The position numbers and the translations under genes were made by a program. From Cellulomonas fimi (GTDB lineage Bacteria > Actinomycetota > Actinomycetes > Actinomycetales > Cellulomonadaceae), in the NCBI RefSeq assembly GCF_012952065.1, contig NZ_JABCJJ010000003.1, positions 154,401-218,400 of the forward strand: a stretch of DNA of 64,000 nucleotides, in the 5' to 3' direction. Below, one piece after another: positions 8,759-17,890 of this stretch. The notes beneath the pieces were generated by a model. The model did not search any database and was not told the DNA's origin. It worked only from the letters and a program-made list of their open reading frames with translations. Each line of letters opens with the position of its first letter. Position 1 is the stretch's first letter.

Positions 8759-9979
8759 TCAGCCGATCGCGCCCTGGATGTCCGCGACCATCTTCTGCCA
8801 GCCCGCGACCGGCTCGACCGCGCCCTTGACGATGTTCGCCTCGGTCACGCCCCAGAAGGCCCACACGGAGCCCATCTCGGGGATGGACGGCATCGGGACG
8901 GCGTCCGAGCCGACCTCGCGGAAGCCCGCGGTGATCGGGTCGGCCGACGCGGCGTCGGCGGCCGCGATGAGAGCCGGCGGACGGTTCCCGGCCTCGTAGA
9001 GGGCGAGCTGCGCCTCCTCGGTGGCCATGAAGTTCACCAGGAAGTCGTTCGCGAGCAGAGCGTTGTCGCTCTGCGCGTTGACGTAGAAACCGGGGACGCC
9101 CACGAACGGCTGGGCGGGCTGGCCGCCGGCGCTCGGGATCGGGTCGACCGCGAGCTCGAGGCCCTCGAAGCTCTCGATCATCCACGGGCCGCCGACGATG
9201 AACGGCGACTGACCGTTCTTGAACGCCTCGACCGCGATGTCGTAGGAGATCGTGGGGTCGAGGACCTTGGCCGCACCCTGGGCCGCGAGCCACTGGGCGA
9301 AGGCCTCGCCGCCCGCACCGCCGAGCGCGAGCTCGGCCGCGTAGGAGCCGTCCTCGTTCTGCGTGAAGACCGGGGCGCCGAAGGAGGTCTGGAGCGGGTA
9401 CATCGTGTAGGGGTCCCCCTCCTCGCCCATCTGGATGAGGATCGGGTACTGCGTGCCGGCGGCCTGCCCGGCGGCCACGGCCTCGTCCCACGTGGCCGGC
9501 GCGGCGGGTGCGAGCGCGGTGTTCCGGATCAGGGCGATGTTCTCGACCGCGTACGGCAGGCCGTAGACCTGGCCGTCCTGCGTGAACGCCTCGATCGCGA
9601 CGGGCTCGAACTCGTCGACCTTGTCGCCCAGCTCGATCGGGGCGACGACGCCGCCCGAGGTCATCTCGCCGAGCCAGTCGTGGGCGCCGACCGTGATGTC
9701 GGGGCCCTCACCCGTCGGGACCTGGGCGAGGAAGTCGGCGCGGATGTCGTCGAAGTTCTTCAGGACGGTCTCGACCGTGGTGCCGGTCTCGGCCTCGAAG
9801 TCCGCGGCCGCGGCCTCGACGGCGGCCTGGCGCGTCTCGTCCACCCAGACGGTGAGCGTGCCGCCGTCCGCCGCGGCCGAGGTGGTCTCCTCCTCCGCGG
9901 GGGTCTCGGCGCCGCCCGAGCAGGCCGCCAGCGTCAGCGACAGGCCGAGGGCCGCCGCGAGAGTGATGCTCCGTCGCAT
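8759..9979 (-). CDS. malE: Maltodextrin-binding lipoprotein, MalE type
   Basis: Extracellular solute-binding protein (406 residues) that captures the sugar for the MalF-MalG permease. The N-terminus is a lipoprotein signal peptide with lipobox LAAC (acylated Cys at residue 20), followed by an acidic/Thr linker. The rest has the length and features of the CUT1 binding-protein family (for example GTLTVWVDE early and VGGPWMIESF in the second lobe). The ATG is preceded by GGAG. It is the first gene of the operon and is transcribed divergently from the LacI-type regulator. The ligand is inferred to be maltose or maltodextrin from the glycosidases around it. Confidence 0.93.
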   Translation of the reverse strand: MRRSITLAAALGLSLTLAACSGGAETPAEEETTSAAADGGTLTVWVDETRQAAVEAAAADFEAETGTTVETVLKNFDDIRADFLAQVPTGEGPDITVGAHDWLGEMTSGGVVAPIELGDKVDEFEPVAIEAFTQDGQVYGLPYAVENIALIRNTALAPAAPATWDEAVAAGQAAGTQYPILIQMGEEGDPYTMYPLQTSFGAPVFTQNEDGSYAAELALGGAGGEAFAQWLAAQGAAKVLDPTISYDIAVEAFKNGQSPFIVGGPWMIESFEGLELAVDPIPSAGGQPAQPFVGVPGFYVNAQSDNALLANDFLVNFMATEEAQLALYEAGNRPPALIAAADAASADPITAGFREVGSDAVPMPSIPEMGSVWAFWGVTEANIVKGAVEPVAGWQKMVADIQGAIG

Positions 9980-10050
9980 CGGGGTTCTCCAAGCGATCGA
10001 ATGTGTCGGCCGCCGTGGGATGGTCCGGTAGGTCGGCCCTGATGCGTGTG

Positions 10051-10079
10051 ACGCTAGCCGCGCCCTGGCGCGCTTGCAA
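10051..10079 (-). promoter_or_regulatory. malE promoter (-35 TTGCAA, -10 TAGCGT, 17-bp spacer)
   Basis: On the minus strand TTGCAA (10074-10079) and TAGCGT (10051-10056) are separated by exactly 17 bases, a credible housekeeping promoter for malE. The -35 box lies inside the first operator repeat (10073-10080), so regulator binding would block polymerase. Predicted transcription starts near 10044, leaving a ~65-base leader. Confidence 0.55.
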
Positions 10080-10112
10080 GCCGTTGCGGTAACTTTCAGG
10101 TCTCGCTTTCAC
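10073..10112. promoter_or_regulatory. Phased CTTGCAG-like operator array of the LacI-type regulator
   Basis: Three heptamers start exactly 10 bases apart: CTTGCAA (10073), GTTGCGG (10083) and CTTTCAG (10093). A fourth, CTTTCAC, starts at 10106. They lie between malE and the divergent regulator gene and overlap the malE -35 box. Direct repeats of CTTGCAG are the known target of streptomycete MalR-type LacI regulators, so this is the likely site of the adjacent regulator. The spacing is seen directly; binding is inferred. Confidence 0.6.
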
Positions 10113-10159
10113 CGCGGTGCGAGGACGCACCGCGGACGCCCTCGCCACGAGGAGGTCCG

Positions 10160-11197
10160 GTGTCCCCGACACCGATCCAGTCCCGCACCCGCTTGGCCGA
10201 CCTCGCCGAGCAGGCGGGCGTCAGCACCGCGACGGTCTCGCGCGTGCTCAACGGCAAGCAGGGCGTCTCTGCGCAGACCCGCCAGGCCGTGCTCGCCGCG
10301 CTCGACGTCCTCGGGTACGAGCGCCCGGACAAGCTGCGCACGCGGTCGGCCGGGCTCGTCGGCCTCGTCGTCCCCGAGCTGACGAACCCGGTGTTCCCGA
10401 CCTTCGCCCAGTTCATCGAGTCGATGCTCTCGGCACGCGGCTACACGCCCCTGCTCTGCACGCAGTCCCCCGGCGGCACGACCGAGGACGAGTACGTCGA
10501 GATGCTCCTCGAGCACCGCGTCGACGGCATCGTCTTCGTCTCCGGCCTCCACGCCGACACCACCGCGAGCCGCGAGCGCTACCACCAGCTGCGCAGCCGC
10601 GGTCTGCCGATCGTCCTGGTCAACGGCTACGCCGAGGGCGTCGACGCCCCGTTCGTCTCGACCGACGACGCCGCGGCGATGGAGCTCGCCGTGCGGCACC
10701 TCGTCTCGCTCGGGCACCGCGACATCGGGCTCGCGATCGGGCCCGACCGCTTCGTGCCGGCCCAGCGCAAGGTCGCGGCGTTCGCCGACGGGCTGCGGCG
10801 GCACCTCGACGTGGCCGACGCCGACCCGCACGTCGTGACGACGCTGTTCACCGTCGAGGGCGGCCAGGCCGCGGCCGCCGAGCTCATCACGGCGGGGCAC
10901 ACGGCGATCGTGTGCGGCTCGGACCTGATGGCCCTCGGCGCGATCCGGGCGGCCCGTGCGCGTGGTCTCGTGGTCCCCGCGGACGTGTCCGTGGTCGGGT
11001 TCGACGACTCCCCCCTCATCGCGTTCACCGACCCCCCGCTGACGACGATCCGCCAGCCGGTCATGGCGATGGGCGAGGCAGCGGTGAGCGCGCTGGTGGC
11101 CGAGATCGGCGGCACCCGGGCGCCGCGCACCGAGCTGCTCTTCCACCCCGAGCTCGTCGTCCGCGGCTCGACGGGCGCGGCGCCCGCCGTACGCTGA
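10160..11197 (+). CDS. malR: LacI-family regulator of the maltodextrin genes
   Basis: A 345-residue LacI-type repressor. The N-terminal helix-turn-helix and hinge helix are clear (LADLAEQAGVSTATVSRVLNG, about residues 12-32), followed by a complete periplasmic-binding-like effector domain. The GTG start at 10160 has GGAGG five bases upstream. It lies between malE (divergent) and an alpha-glucosidase gene (same direction), so it most likely represses both until a maltodextrin-type inducer is present. The symbol follows the streptomycete MalR family and is inferred from context. Confidence 0.88.
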   Translation: MSPTPIQSRTRLADLAEQAGVSTATVSRVLNGKQGVSAQTRQAVLAALDVLGYERPDKLRTRSAGLVGLVVPELTNPVFPTFAQFIESMLSARGYTPLLCTQSPGGTTEDEYVEMLLEHRVDGIVFVSGLHADTTASRERYHQLRSRGLPIVLVNGYAEGVDAPFVSTDDAAAMELAVRHLVSLGHRDIGLAIGPDRFVPAQRKVAAFADGLRRHLDVADADPHVVTTLFTVEGGQAAAAELITAGHTAIVCGSDLMALGAIRAARARGLVVPADVSVVGFDDSPLIAFTDPPLTTIRQPVMAMGEAAVSALVAEIGGTRAPRTELLFHPELVVRGSTGAAPAVR

Positions 11198-11279
11198 GAC
11201 GCGACGTGCGCCCGCGGTCGACCGCGACCCGGCGCGCCCCCGGGGCGACGCCCCCTCCCGACGACGGCAGGAACCCTTC

Positions 11280-13043
11280 GTGACCGACTCGCGCCTTGAT
11301 CTCGTGACGACCACCACGCTCGTCCACCCGCCGAGCGGGCCGCACGCCGAGTGGTGGCGGCGGGCCGTGATCTACCAGGTCTACCCGCGGTCGTTCGCCG
11401 ACTCCTCGGGCGACGGGATCGGCGACCTGCCCGGCGTCACCGACCGGCTCGAGCACCTGGCCGCCCTCGGCATCGACGCCGTCTGGCTCTCGCCGTTCTA
11501 CCGCTCCCCGCAGGCCGACGCGGGGTACGACGTGGCCGACTACCGCGACGTCGACCCGATCTTCGGCACCCTCGGGGACTTCGACGACCTCCTGGTGCGG
11601 GCGCACCGCCTCGGGATCCGGGTGATCGTCGACCTCGTGCCGAACCACACCTCCGACGAGCACGCCTGGTTCAGGGCAGCCCTGGCGGCCGGGCCCGGCA
11701 GCCCCGAGCGCGCGCGGTACGTCTTCCGCGCCGGCAAGGGCCCCGACGGGAGCGAGCCGCCCAACAACTGGACCTCGGTCTTCGGCGGCCCCGCCTGGAC
11801 CCGGGTCGACGACGGCGAGTGGTACCTCCATCTCTTCGACACCCGCCAGCCGGACCTGGACTGGGAGCACCCCGAGGTCCGCACCGAGTTCGAGGACGTG
11901 CTCCGCTTCTGGCTCGACCGCGGCGTCGACGGGTTCCGGATCGACGTGGCGCACGGGCTCGTGAAGGCACCGGGACTGCCCGACTGGGACGGCGAGGTCT
12001 CCATGATCGAGGGCAGCGACGCGGTCCCCGGCGCCGACGCGGGCGACACGGACCTCGTGGAGGAGAGCGCGGCGGGCGCCGGCAACCGCGGCCCGATGTT
12101 CGACCAGGACGGCGTCCACGAGATCTACCGCGACTGGCACCGCGTCCTCGCCGGGTACGAGGGCGACCGCGCACTGGTCGCGGAGGCCTGGGTCGAGCCG
12201 CTCGAGCGCCTCGCGCGGTACGTCCGTCCCGACGAGATGCACCAGGCGTTCAACTTCTCGTTCCTCACCACGCGGTGGGACGCGGCGGCTCTGCGCCGGG
12301 TCGTGACGGCGTCGCTCGAGGCGAACGACGCCGTCGGCGCCCCGACGACCTGGGTGCTCTCCAACCACGACGTCGTCCGGCACACCTCGCGGCTCGGCCT
12401 GCGCGACGCCGGGTCCCGCCCCAAGGGGATCGGCCACGACGACGAGCAGCCCGACGAGGAGCTGGGCCTGCGGCGCGGGCGCGCGGCGACCCTCCTCATG
12501 CTGGGCCTGCCCGGCTCGGCGTACCTGTTCCAGGGCGAGGAGCTCGGGCTGCCCGAGCACACGGCGCTCGACGACGACCTGCGGCAGGACCCCGCCTGGT
12601 GGCGGTCCGGGCACACCGAGCGCGGTCGCGACGGCTGCCGGGTCCCGCTGCCGTGGGCCGCGGACGCACCGGGCTTCGGGTTCTCGCCGACCGGCGCGAC
12701 GTGGCTGCCCCAGCCCGCGTCCTGGGCGAGGTACGCGCTCGACGCCCAGCGCGGCGTCGCCGGGTCGACGTACGAGCTGTACCGGGCCGCGCTCGACCTG
12801 CGGCGCGACCTCGAGCTGGGCACCGGCTCGCTCGGCTGGGTCGACGGGCTGCCGGGGGCGGACCCGGCGACCACGCTGGTGCTCGCCAACCGCGCGGTGC
12901 TCGTTCTCGCGAACCTCGGCGCGGGGCCGGTCGCCCTGCCGGAGCGCGCCGAGGTGCTGGTCGCGAGCGGCCCGCTCGAGGGCACGACGGACGCCGTCTC
13001 GGTGCCGGCGGACACGACGGTCTGGGTGCGCCTGCCCGGCTGA
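11280..13043 (+). CDS. aglA: GH13 alpha-glucosidase
   Basis: A 587-residue cytoplasmic family 13 enzyme of the oligo-1,6-glucosidase/alpha-glucosidase subgroup. The start matches that subgroup (WWRRAVIYQVYPRSFADSSGDGIGDL is split over residues ~25-50). Catalytic regions are intact: LVPNHTSD near residue 118, GFRIDVAHG with the nucleophile near 222, the acid Glu in VAEAWV near 302, and LSNHDVVRH near 361. It releases glucose from imported maltose or maltodextrin. It starts at a GTG 82 bases downstream of the regulator gene and may share its transcript. Preference for alpha-1,4 versus alpha-1,6 bonds cannot be settled here. Confidence 0.9.
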   Translation: MTDSRLDLVTTTTLVHPPSGPHAEWWRRAVIYQVYPRSFADSSGDGIGDLPGVTDRLEHLAALGIDAVWLSPFYRSPQADAGYDVADYRDVDPIFGTLGDFDDLLVRAHRLGIRVIVDLVPNHTSDEHAWFRAALAAGPGSPERARYVFRAGKGPDGSEPPNNWTSVFGGPAWTRVDDGEWYLHLFDTRQPDLDWEHPEVRTEFEDVLRFWLDRGVDGFRIDVAHGLVKAPGLPDWDGEVSMIEGSDAVPGADAGDTDLVEESAAGAGNRGPMFDQDGVHEIYRDWHRVLAGYEGDRALVAEAWVEPLERLARYVRPDEMHQAFNFSFLTTRWDAAALRRVVTASLEANDAVGAPTTWVLSNHDVVRHTSRLGLRDAGSRPKGIGHDDEQPDEELGLRRGRAATLLMLGLPGSAYLFQGEELGLPEHTALDDDLRQDPAWWRSGHTERGRDGCRVPLPWAADAPGFGFSPTGATWLPQPASWARYALDAQRGVAGSTYELYRAALDLRRDLELGTGSLGWVDGLPGADPATTLVLANRAVLVLANLGAGPVALPERAEVLVASGPLEGTTDAVSVPADTTVWVRLPG

Positions 13044-13100
13044 CGTCCGCCGTCTCCTGCTGGACGGGCGCCCGAGGACGGACGTCGGTACGGTCACGGG

Positions 13101-13520
13101 ATGGGGACCGTGCAGCGCAGGAGGCTGCCGGCCTGCGCGTTCACCGCCGGTGCGGTGCTCGCCGTCGCGGGCTGCGCCTCGCTGAGCCCCGACCCGAGCG
13201 CAGCGGCGAGCGTCGCGACGCAGCTCCACCAGGCCGTCGCGGACGGCGACGGCGAGGCCGCCTGCGCCCTGCTGGCTCCCGCCGTGATCGAGGAGCTCGA
13301 GGACGAGTCGGCCGCGGACTGCGCGGTCGCGGTCCTGGAGGCCGAGGTCCCCGCCCCCTCCGACGTGCTCGAGACCCACGCCTACGGACGTCAGGCGCAG
13401 GTGACGACGGGCCGGGACGTCGTGTTCCTCACCGTGTCCGGCGCCCGGTGGGTCGTCACGGCCGCGGGCTGCACGCCCCGGCCGGAGCGGCCGTACGACT
13501 GCACCGTCTCGGGAGGCTGA
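13101..13520 (+). CDS. Small putative lipoprotein
   Basis: A 139-residue protein with an N-terminal lipoprotein signal: basic RRR, a hydrophobic stretch and lipobox VAGC with Cys at residue 25. The mature part is acidic and small, with four more Cys (in AACALL, ADCAVA, AAGCTP and YDCTV), and could form a compact disulfide-stabilised domain of the NTF2-like or DUF4878-like sort. This is a guess from size and the alternating helix/strand pattern. Exported proteins of unknown role like this are common next to small membrane proteins. One base separates its stop from the next small gene, so translation is probably coupled. Confidence 0.75.
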   Translation: MGTVQRRRLPACAFTAGAVLAVAGCASLSPDPSAAASVATQLHQAVADGDGEAACALLAPAVIEELEDESAADCAVAVLEAEVPAPSDVLETHAYGRQAQVTTGRDVVFLTVSGARWVVTAAGCTPRPERPYDCTVSGG

Positions 13521-13521
13521 C

Positions 13522-13605
13522 GTGCGCGTCCTCTACGTGACCTGCCTCGTCGGGGTGCTCCTCGGCCTGGCGTACTTCGCGACGATCGGGCTGCTGCAGC
13601 GATGA
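13522..13605 (+). CDS. 27-residue single-span membrane peptide
   Basis: A GTG start at 13522, one base after the lipoprotein stop and with GGGAGG upstream, opens a 27-codon frame: two basic-flanked ends around a hydrophobic core (LYVTCLVGVLLGLAYFATIGLL). Its TGA overlaps the ATG of the next gene as ATGA. This placement between two genes, with overlaps on both sides, is typical of a real translated small membrane protein. I infer that it is a partner or assembly factor of the downstream DUF6766 protein. No known family is recognised. Confidence 0.6.
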   Translation: MRVLYVTCLVGVLLGLAYFATIGLLQR

Positions 13606-14306
13606 GCGCGACGACGGGCGGGCGCGGCCGGGTGCGCACCGCGCTGCGAGAGAACGGCCTCACGCTCTTCTTCGGCGGCATCTTCCTCGCGGCGCTGACC
13701 GGGCAGGCCGCGACCGGGGTCGCGTTCTACAACGGCGAGCAGCTGGGCGCCGGCCTCGAGCCCGTCACGTTCTGGCGGTACGTCACGTCCTCGTCGTTCG
13801 CGGTGGACGTGGCCGAGAACTGGCAGTCGGAGTACCTGCAGTTCCTGCTCTACATCGTCGCGACGGTGTGGCTGCTGCAGCGGGGGTCGCCCGAGTCCAA
13901 GGAGCTGGACAAGCCGGGACGTGAGTCGGACGAGACGCAGCTCGTGGCCGAGCACTCGAACGACGACTCCCCGGCCTGGGCCCGGGTCCGGGGCTGGCGG
14001 CTGTCGGTCTACTCGCACTCGCTGAGCCTGGTGATGGGGCTGCTCTTCGCCCTCTCGTGGCTCGTCCAGTCGATCGCCGGTGTGAGTGCGTTCAACGAGG
14101 TGCAGCTGCGCGACCTGCAGGACCCGGTGACATGGTCGGAGTACCTGACGCTGCCGGAGTTCTGGAACCGGACCCTGCAGAACTGGCAGTCGGAGTTCCT
14201 CGCCGTGGCCAGCATGGTCGTCCTGGCCATCTACCTGCGCGAACGCGGCTCGCCGGAGTCCAAGCCCGTGGGTGCGGCGCACGACGACACCGGGATGACG
14301 GGCTGA
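13602..14306 (+). CDS. DUF6766 family membrane protein with internal duplication
   Basis: A 234-residue membrane protein with about four membrane helices arranged as two similar halves. The half-repeats end with the same signature: NWQSEYLQF...RGSPESK near residues 75-105 and NWQSEFLAV...RGSPESK near 190-225. Each is preceded by a helix and an Asn/Trp-containing loop. A hydrophilic segment rich in Glu/Asp (about 105-130) joins the halves. This matches what I know as DUF6766, of unknown function. The ATG overlaps the stop of the 27-residue membrane peptide. It converges with dusB. Confidence 0.8.
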   Translation: MSATTGGRGRVRTALRENGLTLFFGGIFLAALTGQAATGVAFYNGEQLGAGLEPVTFWRYVTSSSFAVDVAENWQSEYLQFLLYIVATVWLLQRGSPESKELDKPGRESDETQLVAEHSNDDSPAWARVRGWRLSVYSHSLSLVMGLLFALSWLVQSIAGVSAFNEVQLRDLQDPVTWSEYLTLPEFWNRTLQNWQSEFLAVASMVVLAIYLRERGSPESKPVGAAHDDTGMTG

Positions 14307-14307
14307 A

Positions 14308-14326
14308 CGGGCGGCTCAGCCGCCCG
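14308..14326. terminator. Compact hairpin between convergent genes
   Basis: A perfect 8-bp GC stem (CGGGCGGC at 14308-14315, GCCGCCCG at 14319-14326) with a three-base loop lies in the 9-base gap and overlaps the dusB stop codon. It is symmetrical and could serve as a weak bidirectional terminator. There is no T-run. Confidence 0.4.
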
Positions 14327-15479
14327 AGACGCTGAGCTCGGCCTCGTGCAGGGCCCGGCGGAAGTCCTCGCTCAGCTCGCGCGAGTCGAGCCAGCCGGCG
14401 GGCAGCGACGGGCGCTTGGGCGACCCGGCGCGCCCGCGCTGCCCCTCGGCCGCCTCCCCCGGGTACGGCTGGTCGAGATCGAGCGTCGCGAGCAGGTCGT
14501 CGAGCTCGGTCAGCGTCGACACCAGGCCGAGCGCGGCGCGGAGCTGCCCACCCACCACGTAGCCCTTGAGGTACCACGCCATGTGCTTGCGCATCTCGCG
14601 CAGCGCCTTGCTCTCCTCGCCGAAGTGCTCGACCATCAGCTCGGCGTGCCGGCGGATCACGGTCGCCACCTCGCGCAGCCCGGGCCGCACGCGCTCGTCG
14701 GACCCGGCGAACGCCGCGGCCAGGTCCGCGAACAGCCACGGCCGGCCCTGGCACCCCCGGCCGACGACGACGCCGTCGCACCCGGTCCGCTCGACCATCG
14801 CCAGGGCGTCCTCGGCGGACCAGATGTCGCCGTTGCCGAGCACGGGGATGTCCGTCACGGCCTCCTTGAGTCGCGCGATCGCCTCCCAGTCGGCTGTCCC
14901 GGAGTAGTAGTCGGCCGCGGTGCGCGCGTGCAGGGCGACCGCCGCGACCCCGACGTCCTGCGCGACCCGGCCGGCCTCGAGGTACGTGAGGTGGTCCGCG
15001 TCGATGCCCTTGCGCATCTTCACGGTCACCGGGACGCCGTAGGGTGCCGCGGCGTCGACGGCGGAGCGGACGATCGAGGTGAACAGGTCCCGCTTCCACG
15101 GCAGCACCGCTCCCCCGCCCTTGCGCGTCACCTTGGGCACGGGGCAGCCGAAGTTGAGGTCGACGTGGTCTGCGCGGTCCTCGGCGGCGATCATGCGGAC
15201 CGCGGCGCCCACGGTCGCAGGGTCGACGCCGTAGACCTGGACCGACCGCGGCTTCTCGTCGGGCTCGTGCGAGATGATCCGCAGCGACTCCTCCCCGCGC
15301 TCGACGAGCGCCCGCGAGGTCACCATCTCCGCGACGTACAGCCCGGCGCCGCTCTCGCGGCACAGTCGGCGGAACGCGGCGTTCGTGACACCTGCCATGG
15401 GCGCCAGCACGACGGGGGTGTCGATGCTGAGCGGCCCGATGCGCAGCGGCGGCAGGAGACGCGTGGAGGTGACTGTCAC
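14316..15479 (-). CDS. dusB: tRNA-dihydrouridine synthase
   Basis: A flavin-dependent enzyme that reduces uridines in tRNA to dihydrouridine, 387 residues. The N-terminal TIM barrel begins with the FMN-binding APMAGVTNAAFR motif. The catalytic Cys is in NFGCPVPKVTRKGGG near residue 111, and the phosphate-binding GNGDIW and GVVVGRGCQGRPW motifs follow. The C-terminal helical tRNA-binding domain is complete. It starts 12 bases after the glyS stop, so glyS and dusB form a translation-related operon, an arrangement known in actinobacteria. The DusB label (versus DusA or DusC) rests on overall length and motifs. Confidence 0.93.
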   Translation of the reverse strand: MTVTSTRLLPPLRIGPLSIDTPVVLAPMAGVTNAAFRRLCRESGAGLYVAEMVTSRALVERGEESLRIISHEPDEKPRSVQVYGVDPATVGAAVRMIAAEDRADHVDLNFGCPVPKVTRKGGGAVLPWKRDLFTSIVRSAVDAAAPYGVPVTVKMRKGIDADHLTYLEAGRVAQDVGVAAVALHARTAADYYSGTADWEAIARLKEAVTDIPVLGNGDIWSAEDALAMVERTGCDGVVVGRGCQGRPWLFADLAAAFAGSDERVRPGLREVATVIRRHAELMVEHFGEESKALREMRKHMAWYLKGYVVGGQLRAALGLVSTLTELDDLLATLDLDQPYPGEAAEGQRGRAGSPKRPSLPAGWLDSRELSEDFRRALHEAELSVSGG

Positions 15480-15491
15480 CGCACCAGTGTC

Positions 15492-16877
<1,386 letters not shown>

Positions 16878-16966
16878 GGAGGATCACCTTCGGCAGGGCC
16901 CCGACCTGGCTGGCCGGGGGCGGACGTCACAGGCTACCGGGACGACCGGAGGCGACGGCGCGTCCT

Positions 16967-17002
16967 TTGACAATCATTCTCAGCGAACTGAGAATGATTG
17001 TC
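16967..17002 (+). promoter_or_regulatory. Zur-type palindrome overlapping the promoter of the zinc-uptake operon
   Basis: A perfect 15-bp inverted repeat (16969-16983 and 16988-17002, spacer CGAA) reads GACAATCATTCTCAG / CTGAGAATGATTGTC and resembles Zur boxes built on AATGATT. It completely covers the core promoter: -35 TTGACA at 16967-16972 and -10 GAGAAT at 16990-16995 with 17 bases between. The right arm ends one base before the ATG at 17003. Zinc-loaded Zur would therefore block transcription, and the predicted start falls on the ATG, giving a leaderless message. Confidence 0.8.
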
Positions 17003-17890
17003 ATGACGCCACGTTCCCGCGCTGCCCTGACCGTCGTCGCCGCCTCGGCCCTCGTGCTCGCCGGGTGCGCGACGTCCGACCCGGAGAGCGCCCCGGCCGA
17101 CGACGGCGTGGACGGCGCAGGCGTCGAGGTCCTGGCGTCCTTCTACCCGCTCCAGTACGTCGCCGAGCGCGTCGGCGGCGACGGCGTCGTCGTCGACACG
17201 CTGACGCCGCCCGGCGCGGAGCCGCACGACGTCGAGCTCTCGCCGCGCCAGGTGCGCACCGTCGGGGAGAGCGACCTGGTCGTCTACCTCTCCGGGTTCC
17301 AGCCGGCGGTCGACGAGGCCGTCACCGCTCGGACCCCCGGTCGCGTCGTGGATGCGGCCGAGGTCGTCGGCGGGTCGCTCGACCAGCACTTCTGGCTCGA
17401 CCCCGAGCTGCTCGCCGCCGTCGTGGCGCCCGTTGCCGCTGCGCTCACCGAGATCGACCCCACGCGCGCAGACGACTACGCGAAGAACGCGGCGGCGCTC
17501 GAGGGGGAGCTCGCCGACCTCACCGCCGAGCTCCAGGCGGGCCTCGCGTCGTGCGAGCGGAAGGTCGTCGTGACGCCGCACGAGTCGTTCGGCTACCTCA
17601 CGGCGAAGCACGGTCTGGAGCAGGTGGGGATGTCTGGGCTCGACCCCGACTCGGAGCCGTCGCCGGCCCGGCTCCGCGAGATCGGTGACATCGTCCGCGC
17701 CGAGGGAGTGACCACCATCTTCAGCGAGCCGCTGGGTGACCCCGAGGTCGCCCGGACGCTCGCGTCCGACCTCGGGATCGAGGTCGGCGTGCTGGACCCC
17801 CTCGAGAACCAGACCGACCCGGACTCGGACTACCGTGGCGTCATGGAGCAGAACCTCCGCGTCCTGCGCGACGCGCTCGGATGCGCATGA
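17003..17890 (+). CDS. znuA: Zinc-binding lipoprotein of an ABC importer (ZnuA/TroA family)
   Basis: A 295-residue metal-binding protein. It begins with a lipoprotein signal ending in LAGC (Cys 22) and an acidic linker, then the cluster A-I domain with candidate metal ligands His in GAEPHDVELSP, His in DQHFWLD, His in TPHESFG and an acidic residue in FSEPLGD. The His-rich loop of some ZnuA proteins is missing. I chose the ATG at 17003 because a 12-codon longer frame would place the start inside the promoter palindrome. It is the first gene of a three-gene importer, and its stop overlaps the ATPase start. Zinc rather than manganese is inferred from the Zur-type operator. Confidence 0.9.
   Translation: MTPRSRAALTVVAASALVLAGCATSDPESAPADDGVDGAGVEVLASFYPLQYVAERVGGDGVVVDTLTPPGAEPHDVELSPRQVRTVGESDLVVYLSGFQPAVDEAVTARTPGRVVDAAEVVGGSLDQHFWLDPELLAAVVAPVAAALTEIDPTRADDYAKNAAALEGELADLTAELQAGLASCERKVVVTPHESFGYLTAKHGLEQVGMSGLDPDSEPSPARLREIGDIVRAEGVTTIFSEPLGDPEVARTLASDLGIEVGVLDPLENQTDPDSDYRGVMEQNLRVLRDALGCA

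Noticed and set aside
7004..10042. 1012-codon plus-strand frame over the maltose operon
   Set aside because: Antisense to three clear ABC-transporter genes, with compositional bias of a shadow frame and no domain.
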